Shown here in pieces: positions 58,898 to 64,000 of a DNA stretch of 64,000 nt (its first letter is position 1; each line of letters begins with the position of its first letter). Source of the DNA: Sphingobium limneticum (lineage in GTDB: Bacteria > Pseudomonadota > Alphaproteobacteria > Sphingomonadales > Sphingomonadaceae); NCBI RefSeq assembly GCF_008710155.1, contig NZ_VYPZ01000004.1, positions 124,001 through 188,000 of the forward strand. The letters are read 5' to 3'. Below the pieces are notes generated by a model that made no database searches, was not told the origin of the DNA, and saw only the letters and a list, made by a program, of their open reading frames with translations. Made by a program: the position numbers and the translations under genes.

Positions 58898-59674
58898 ATG
58901 GCAGGCAGGGTTCCCATATATGGCACAGGTCCGTCAGGACGACAGGCGCCAGCGACGCAAGCGTCCTTCCGGGCGCTTGAACGGGGGCATTTGCATGAAA
59001 TTCACGCCGCCGCGCCGGATCGGGCGGCGGCGCTGGCCTTCGCCCTTTCGCATGGTGCGTCCCAAGCCGTGTCTCAGGGCATGGGCGCGCAGGCAGGGGC
59101 GATCTTCGCCCTGCGCGCGACGCGGCGGCAGCGTTTGCCCACGCTCTTTTCCGGCGACGGGCTGGCCCTGCTGGGGATCGATCCCGGCCGCCTGACCCTC
59201 GTGGAAACGGGCAGCGAAGTGGAGATGCTGCGCGCGGGGCTGGAGGCCGCGCGCTGTCCGGGCGTTTCTATGGTGCTGATGGAAAGCGAGGGACGCTTTG
59301 CCGACTATGATCTGACCGCCAGCCGCCGGCTGGTGCTGGCGGCCGAAGCCTCCGGCGTCACCATTCTGCTGCTGCGCGGCGATGCGGAACAGCGATCGAG
59401 CGGCGCGCAGACCCGCTGGTCGATCCGCAGCGCGCCCTCGGTCCCGCTGGAGGCCGATGCCCCCGGCCTGCCGGCGGTCGAGGCCGAATTGCTCCGCTGC
59501 CGAAGCGGGCCTGCGGGCGGGCGCTGGTTGCTGTCATGGGATGCGGAACATGGATGTTTCAGGGATAGGGACGCAGGCGAGAGGGACGGGCAACCGTCTG
59601 TGCCTGGCGCTGTGGTTCCCTTTTCTCGCCTGCGAACGGATGCAGGCAGCGACAGCCAGCGACAGGTCGCCTGA
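58898..59674 (+). CDS. imuA: SOS mutasome protein ImuA
   Basis: A 258-residue RecA/SulA-related accessory protein. Typical ImuA text is visible: FRALERGHLHEIHAAAPDRA, AALAFALSHGASQAVSQGMG, GIDPGRLTLVETGSEVEMLR and RLVLAAEASGVTILLLRGDA, with TRWSIRSAPS near the end of the conserved part. It helps ImuB and DnaE2 act at damaged DNA. The SOS box sits just upstream. The C-terminal 40-odd residues (after about residue 220) are encoded in DNA that also encodes the start of imuB in another frame, so this tail is probably dispensable. Confidence 0.88.
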   Translation: MAGRVPIYGTGPSGRQAPATQASFRALERGHLHEIHAAAPDRAAALAFALSHGASQAVSQGMGAQAGAIFALRATRRQRLPTLFSGDGLALLGIDPGRLTLVETGSEVEMLRAGLEAARCPGVSMVLMESEGRFADYDLTASRRLVLAAEASGVTILLLRGDAEQRSSGAQTRWSIRSAPSVPLEADAPGLPAVEAELLRCRSGPAGGRWLLSWDAEHGCFRDRDAGERDGQPSVPGAVVPFSRLRTDAGSDSQRQVA

Positions 59675-61112
59675 CGCGGAACCGGCACCCTTCGCTCTTG
59701 TCGCGCGGGTCGGCAATGCGCTGCGGCTGGCCTCGGTGGACAGGATCGCGTGTCGGCAGGGCTTGGCGGCCGGCATGACGCTGGCCGATGCGCGGGCGCG
59801 CTGCCCCACGCTGGTCACGCACCCGGCCGATCCCCCCGCCGACGCGCGCGAACTGGATCGCTTGCTGGAGGCGATGCGCCATTTTACCCCGATGGTCGCG
59901 CTTGATGCGCCCGATGGCCTGATCCTGGATATCAGCGGCTGCACCCATTTGTTCGGCGGCGCGCAGGCGCTCGCGCGGCAGGCGCGGGCCATGGCCGGCT
60001 ATGCCAGCCGCCCCGGCTTCGGCACCAACGCCATGGCCGCCCGCGCGCTGGCGCGTCATGGCCGGGCGGACGGCGATATCCACGCCCTGCCGGTTGTGGC
60101 GCTCGATCTGGACGATGGCGCTCTGGCCGCCCTGCGCCGGGCGGGACTGCGCAGCATCGGCGATCTCGCCCGCCGGCCCATGGGCATGATCGCCGCACGG
60201 TTCGGGGAGCAGGCCGTCACCCGCCTGCGCCAGATATTGGGCGAAGCGCCCAGCCCGATCGCGCCGCGCCGCCCATCCGCCCCCATCCGCGCCGAAGCCC
60301 GCTTCCCCGAACCCATCGCCCGGACCGAGGATGTGATGGACGTGATCGAAGATCTGCTGGGGCAGGCGGCGCGGCAGATGGAGGCGCGCAAACTGGGCGG
60401 GCGGCGCTTCGTCATCCGCCTGCTCCGCAGCGACGGCGCGCGGCAGGGGTTGGCGATCGAAACGGGCCAGCCGGTGCGCGATCCCGCCGCCGTGCTGCGC
60501 CTGCTGCGCGAACGGATCGATACCATGGCCGATCCGCTCGACCCCGGTTTCGGCTTCGACGCGGTGCTGCTGGCGGTCCCGCGCGTCGAGCCGCTGGTCG
60601 AGCGCCAGCAGGCGATGGAGGGCGAAGAGGCCAGGGCTGGCGAGGAGAGCATCGTCGCCCTGATCGACCGGCTCGGCATCCGCCTTGGCCCGGACAAGGT
60701 CCGCCGTCTTCAGCCCCGCGACCGCCATATCCCCGAAAGCGCGCAGGCCTTTATACCCGCGACACAGGCAAAGGCGCATCCATGGCCGGCAACCTCGCAT
60801 CATGCTCCCCGGCCGCTGCTGCTGTTCGACCCGCCCCAGCCGGTGGCGGTGATCGCCGGCGTGCCCGACGGCCCGCCCCAGCGCTTCCGCTGGCGCGACC
60901 AGCTGCATGAAGTGCGGCTGGCCGAAGGGCCGGAGCGGATCGCGGCCGAATGGTGGCGCCGGCGCGACGGGCATCAGCCGGGTGGGGCAGGGCGCACCCG
61001 CGACTATTACCGGATCGAGGACAAGGATGGTCGCCGCTACTGGATGTTCCGCCACGGCCTGTTCGGCGAAGAATCCGACATAGGCTGGTATCTGCACGGC
61101 CTGTTCGCATGA
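59550..61112 (+). CDS. imuB: Y-family polymerase-like mutasome protein ImuB
   Basis: A 520-residue protein if started at 59550 (an ATG at 59541 is also possible). Conserved ImuB blocks: RLCLALWFPFLACERM near the N-terminus, GLAAGMTLADARARCPTLVT, DAPDGLILDISGCTHLFGGA and RRAGLRSIGDLARRPMGMIA. As is usual for ImuB, the acidic catalytic residues of true Y-family polymerases are mostly absent, so it works as a scaffold linking DnaE2 to the beta clamp. A long C-terminal tail follows. It overlaps imuA by about 125 bases and dnaE2 by 4 bases. Confidence 0.9.
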   Translation: MDVSGIGTQARGTGNRLCLALWFPFLACERMQAATASDRSPDAEPAPFALVARVGNALRLASVDRIACRQGLAAGMTLADARARCPTLVTHPADPPADARELDRLLEAMRHFTPMVALDAPDGLILDISGCTHLFGGAQALARQARAMAGYASRPGFGTNAMAARALARHGRADGDIHALPVVALDLDDGALAALRRAGLRSIGDLARRPMGMIAARFGEQAVTRLRQILGEAPSPIAPRRPSAPIRAEARFPEPIARTEDVMDVIEDLLGQAARQMEARKLGGRRFVIRLLRSDGARQGLAIETGQPVRDPAAVLRLLRERIDTMADPLDPGFGFDAVLLAVPRVEPLVERQQAMEGEEARAGEESIVALIDRLGIRLGPDKVRRLQPRDRHIPESAQAFIPATQAKAHPWPATSHHAPRPLLLFDPPQPVAVIAGVPDGPPQRFRWRDQLHEVRLAEGPERIAAEWWRRRDGHQPGGAGRTRDYYRIEDKDGRRYWMFRHGLFGEESDIGWYLHGLFA

Positions 61113-64000
61113 CCGGCTTTGCGGAAATCGTCGCCGCCACCAATTTCAGCTTCCTGCGCGGCGCCTCCCATCCCCGCGACATGGTGGTGCAGGCCGCGCA
61201 TCTGGGCATGACCGCCATCGGCATCGCCGATCGCAATACGGTCGCCGGCGTCGTCCGCGCGCATCAGGCGATGAAGGATCTGGGCGCTCTCGCCGGCGGC
61301 ATGCGCCTGATCGTCGGCGCGCGGCTGGTGTTCGCCGATGGCACGCCCGATATCGTCGCCTATCCGCGCACGCGGTTCGGCTGGGGCCGGCTGACCCGCC
61401 TGCTGACGCTGGGCAACCGGCGCGCGATCAAGGGTGACTGCACCCTCAACCTGCCCGACCTGATCGACCACGCACAGGACATGGCGCTGATCGCCATGGA
61501 TGGCGACGCCGCGCTGCTGGCGCAATTGCGCACGGTGACGCCCCATCTCTGGCTCGCTGCGACCATGGGCCGGTCCGGCCGCGACGCGCGGATGCTGGCC
61601 CGGCGGAAGGCGCTGGCCTTGCAAACGGGTGTCCCGCTGATCGCCACCAATGACGCGCTCTATGCAGAGGCCGACGACCGCCCGATGCAGGATATCCTCA
61701 CCTGCATCCGCGAAGGGCTGACCATCCAGACAGCCGGCAAGCGCCTTGCCCCCAATGCCGAGCGCCATCTGAAGCACCCCGATGAAATGGCACGGCTCTT
61801 CACCGCTTGCCCGCAGGCGATCGCCGCGACGCAGGATCTGCTCGAATGCATCGCCTTCACGCTCGACCAGCTCGTCTACGAATATCCGCACGAGCCGGTG
61901 CCCGAAGGCTGGGCGCCGCAGGACTGGCTGGAACATCTGGTCATGGAAGAGGCGCAGGCGCGCTTCCCCGACGGCTTGCCGCCCCGCTATCGGGAAACGC
62001 TGGATGAGGAATTCACCCTGATCCGCAGCCGAAAATACGCCTATTATTTCCTAACCGTCCACGACATCGTCGCTTATGCCCGCAGCCTGAACCCACCGAT
62101 CCTGTGTCAGGGGCGCGGGTCCGCCGCCAATTCGCTGGTCTGCTACCTGCTGGGTGTCACCCCGATCGATCCCGTCAAAGAGAAACTCCTCTTCTCCCGC
62201 TTCCTCTCCGAAAACCGGCATGAGCCACCCGATATCGACGTCGATTTCGAACATGAACGGCGCGAGGAGGTGATGCAATATATCTACCGCCGCTACGGCC
62301 GCGAGCGGGCGGGCATCGCCGCGACCGTCATCCGCTATCGCTCCCGCAGCGCGCTGCGCGAAGTCGGCAAGGCGCTGGGCCTGACCGAGGATGTGACGGC
62401 GCGCCTGTCCGGCACCATCTGGGGCAGCCATAGCGGGGAGGATGTGCCTGAAAGCCGCGTCAGCGAAGCCGGCTTCGACCCCGCCAATCCCGAACTGGCG
62501 CGATTGCGCGACATGGCGAGCCGACTGCTCGAATATCCCCGCCATCTCTCGCAGCATGTCGGCGGCTTCGTATTGAGCCAGAGCCGGCTCGACGAACTGG
62601 TGCCGATCCACAATGCCGCCATGCCCGACCGCACCTTTATCGAATGGGACAAGGATGATCTCGACACGCTCGAACTGATGAAGGTCGATATCCTGGCGCT
62701 CGGCATGCTGACCGCGATCCGCAAGAGCTTCGACCTGATGCGCCTGCACGGCCTTGGCGACCTGACGCTGGACCGCGTTCCGGTAGAGGATGAAGCCACC
62801 TACAAGATGCTGCAAAAGGGCGACAGCATCGGTACCTTCCAGGTCGAAAGCCGTGCCCAGATCGCCATGCTGCCCCGCATGAAGCCCAAAGTGCTTTACG
62901 ACCTCGTCATTCAGGTCGCGATCGTGCGACCCGGCCCGATCCAGGGCGGCATGGTCCACCCCTATCTGCGGCGGCGTAACAAAGAAGAAGCGCATGATTA
63001 TCCGGGGCCGCCCGGTAATCCTTTTGAATTGAAGGATGTGCTGGAAAAAACGCTGGGCGTACCCCTGTTTCAGGAACAGGCGATGAACCTTGCGATCAAG
63101 GCGGCCAAATTCACGCCGGCCGAGGCGGACGGCCTGCGCCGCTCCATGGCGACCTTCCGCAATCGTGGCGACATTGGCAACTGGCAGGAAAAATTCATCA
63201 CCGGCATGACTGTGCGCGGCTATCCGCTCGATTTCGCCGAACGTTGTTTCGAACAGATTAAGGGGTTCGGCGAATATGGCTTCCCCGAAAGCCATGCGCA
63301 GGCGTTCGGCTGGCTCGCCTACGTCTCCTCCTGGCTGAAATGCCATTATCCGGCCGTCTTCACCTGCGCCCTGCTCAACAGCCAGCCCATGGGCTTCTAC
63401 GCCCCCGCGCAACTGGTCCGCGACGCGCAGCAACATGGCGTGGAGGTCCGGCCGATCGACGTGCAGGCCAGCGAATGGAACAGCAGTCTGGAGGGCGAGC
63501 GGATATTGCGCCTCGGCCTCGACCGGATGGATGGTTTCCGCGAGGAATGGGCGAACGCCCTGATCGCCGCGCGGACGCAGGCGCCGATCCGCGACATGGA
63601 GGATCTGGCCCGCCGCGTCGGCCTGCCGTCGCGCGCGCTGCATCTGCTGGCCGATGGCGACGCGCTCCGTTCGATCGGTCAGAGCCGGCGCGAAGCCGGC
63701 TGGGAAGCGCGCCGCGTGCCCTCCGCCCAACTCCCGCTGTTCGCGGCGCAGGATTTGCCCGAACTCGGCCGCGAAGCCGACGCCGCGCTCCCCGCCATGC
63801 CCCTGTCGGAGGAAGTGGCGGTCGATTACGCCACCCATCGCCTGTCGCTGAAGGGCCATCCGATGCAATTTCTGCGCCGCCATTTCGCGTCCCAGGGCGC
63901 GATCGACTGCGCCGGCGTCAATGCGGCAAAGGACGGTGCGAAGGTCCGGGTGGCGGGCGTGGTGCTGATCCGCCAGCGGCCGGGCAAGGGCAATGCGGTC
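61109..64000 (+). CDS. dnaE2: Error-prone DNA polymerase DnaE2 (C-terminus cut by window edge)
   Basis: 964 codons are visible without a stop; full DnaE2 is about 1050-1150 residues, so the OB/C-terminal part is missing. The N-terminal PHP domain starts FAEIVAATNFSFLRGASHPR with the dnaE2 spacing; the palm catalytic aspartates are in PPDIDVDFEHERREEV (Asp377 and Asp379). Other family blocks are CQGRGSAANSLVCYLLGVTP, HVGGFVLSQSRLDELVPIHN, VAIVRPGPIQGGMVHPYLRR and GFGEYGFPESHAQAFGWLAY. It carries out translesion synthesis with ImuA/ImuB. The ATG overlaps the imuB stop (ATGA), which confirms coupling. Confidence 0.95.
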   Translation, partial: MTGFAEIVAATNFSFLRGASHPRDMVVQAAHLGMTAIGIADRNTVAGVVRAHQAMKDLGALAGGMRLIVGARLVFADGTPDIVAYPRTRFGWGRLTRLLTLGNRRAIKGDCTLNLPDLIDHAQDMALIAMDGDAALLAQLRTVTPHLWLAATMGRSGRDARMLARRKALALQTGVPLIATNDALYAEADDRPMQDILTCIREGLTIQTAGKRLAPNAERHLKHPDEMARLFTACPQAIAATQDLLECIAFTLDQLVYEYPHEPVPEGWAPQDWLEHLVMEEAQARFPDGLPPRYRETLDEEFTLIRSRKYAYYFLTVHDIVAYARSLNPPILCQGRGSAANSLVCYLLGVTPIDPVKEKLLFSRFLSENRHEPPDIDVDFEHERREEVMQYIYRRYGRERAGIAATVIRYRSRSALREVGKALGLTEDVTARLSGTIWGSHSGEDVPESRVSEAGFDPANPELARLRDMASRLLEYPRHLSQHVGGFVLSQSRLDELVPIHNAAMPDRTFIEWDKDDLDTLELMKVDILALGMLTAIRKSFDLMRLHGLGDLTLDRVPVEDEATYKMLQKGDSIGTFQVESRAQIAMLPRMKPKVLYDLVIQVAIVRPGPIQGGMVHPYLRRRNKEEAHDYPGPPGNPFELKDVLEKTLGVPLFQEQAMNLAIKAAKFTPAEADGLRRSMATFRNRGDIGNWQEKFITGMTVRGYPLDFAERCFEQIKGFGEYGFPESHAQAFGWLAYVSSWLKCHYPAVFTCALLNSQPMGFYAPAQLVRDAQQHGVEVRPIDVQASEWNSSLEGERILRLGLDRMDGFREEWANALIAARTQAPIRDMEDLARRVGLPSRALHLLADGDALRSIGQSRREAGWEARRVPSAQLPLFAAQDLPELGREADAALPAMPLSEEVAVDYATHRLSLKGHPMQFLRRHFASQGAIDCAGVNAAKDGAKVRVAGVVLIRQRPGKGNAV

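Noticed and set aside
62051..63883. 610-residue leftward open frame within dnaE2
   Set aside because: It is a shadow of dnaE2, whose frame is open to the window edge and carries all polymerase motifs.

Overview
The window reads as a high-GC chromosomal segment from an alphaproteobacterium, most likely a sphingomonad (Sphingobium/Sphingomonas/Novosphingobium group). The reasons are three large TonB-dependent receptors with the plug start IIVTANKREQ or IIVTGVRG, a GAAC-N7-GAAC SOS box in front of an imuA-imuB-dnaE2 mutasome, REP-like palindromes typical of the group, and dense 4-bp gene overlaps. No rRNA, tRNA, CRISPR array, transposase or phage gene is visible.

Region 1 (about 0.1-28.4 kb) looks like a catabolic island for an isoprenoid or other branched/hydroxylated hydrophobic compound. 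It opens with a GntR/FCD regulator and SurE phosphatase divergent from a four-gene operon built around a truncated pyruvate-phosphate-dikinase-like protein. That operon also encodes a second phosphohistidine (swivelling) domain protein, an unrecognised helical protein, and a biotinyl/lipoyl-type domain that lacks the acceptor lysine. Next come a DUF3060-like secreted protein, an EthD / AttH-CrtC-like / APH-kinase operon, a second GntR/FCD regulator, two paralogous TonB receptors, a membrane-anchored linalool-dehydratase/isomerase-like enzyme, an SDR, an acyl-CoA synthetase and a cytochrome P450. The region closes with a seven-gene beta-oxidation operon divergent from a TetR regulator. In that operon an APH-type kinase and an acyl-CoA dehydrogenase sit side by side, like a split ACAD10/ACAD11. 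Palindromes of the form ATCGT-N3-ACGAT occur in front of the dikinase operon, the GntR2/receptor pair and the linalool-dehydratase-like gene, which points to a GntR-controlled regulon.

Region 2 (about 28.4-52.4 kb) is an organosulfur (sulfonate/sulfone) scavenging island. It holds ssuC-ssuB-cysteine dioxygenase-triple rhodanese-ssuD, three aliphatic-sulfonate-type binding proteins sharing the single permease/ATPase pair, and a TonB receptor. It also holds three DszA/NtaA-type flavin monooxygenases, a DszC/SfnC-type acyl-CoA-dehydrogenase-like oxygenase, an AprA/AprB-like flavoprotein-ferredoxin pair, a LysR regulator and accessory oxidoreductases. A motif AGTAGAGAT or a close variant is found in three of its promoter regions.

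Region 3 (about 52.7-58.8 kb) is a czcCBA-type heavy-metal RND efflux operon preceded by a small His-rich exported protein. Region 4 (58.9 kb to the end) is the SOS-controlled imuA-imuB-dnaE2 error-prone polymerase cassette; dnaE2 runs off the right edge. Functional assignments are read from sequence motifs and recalled family features; no database search was run.
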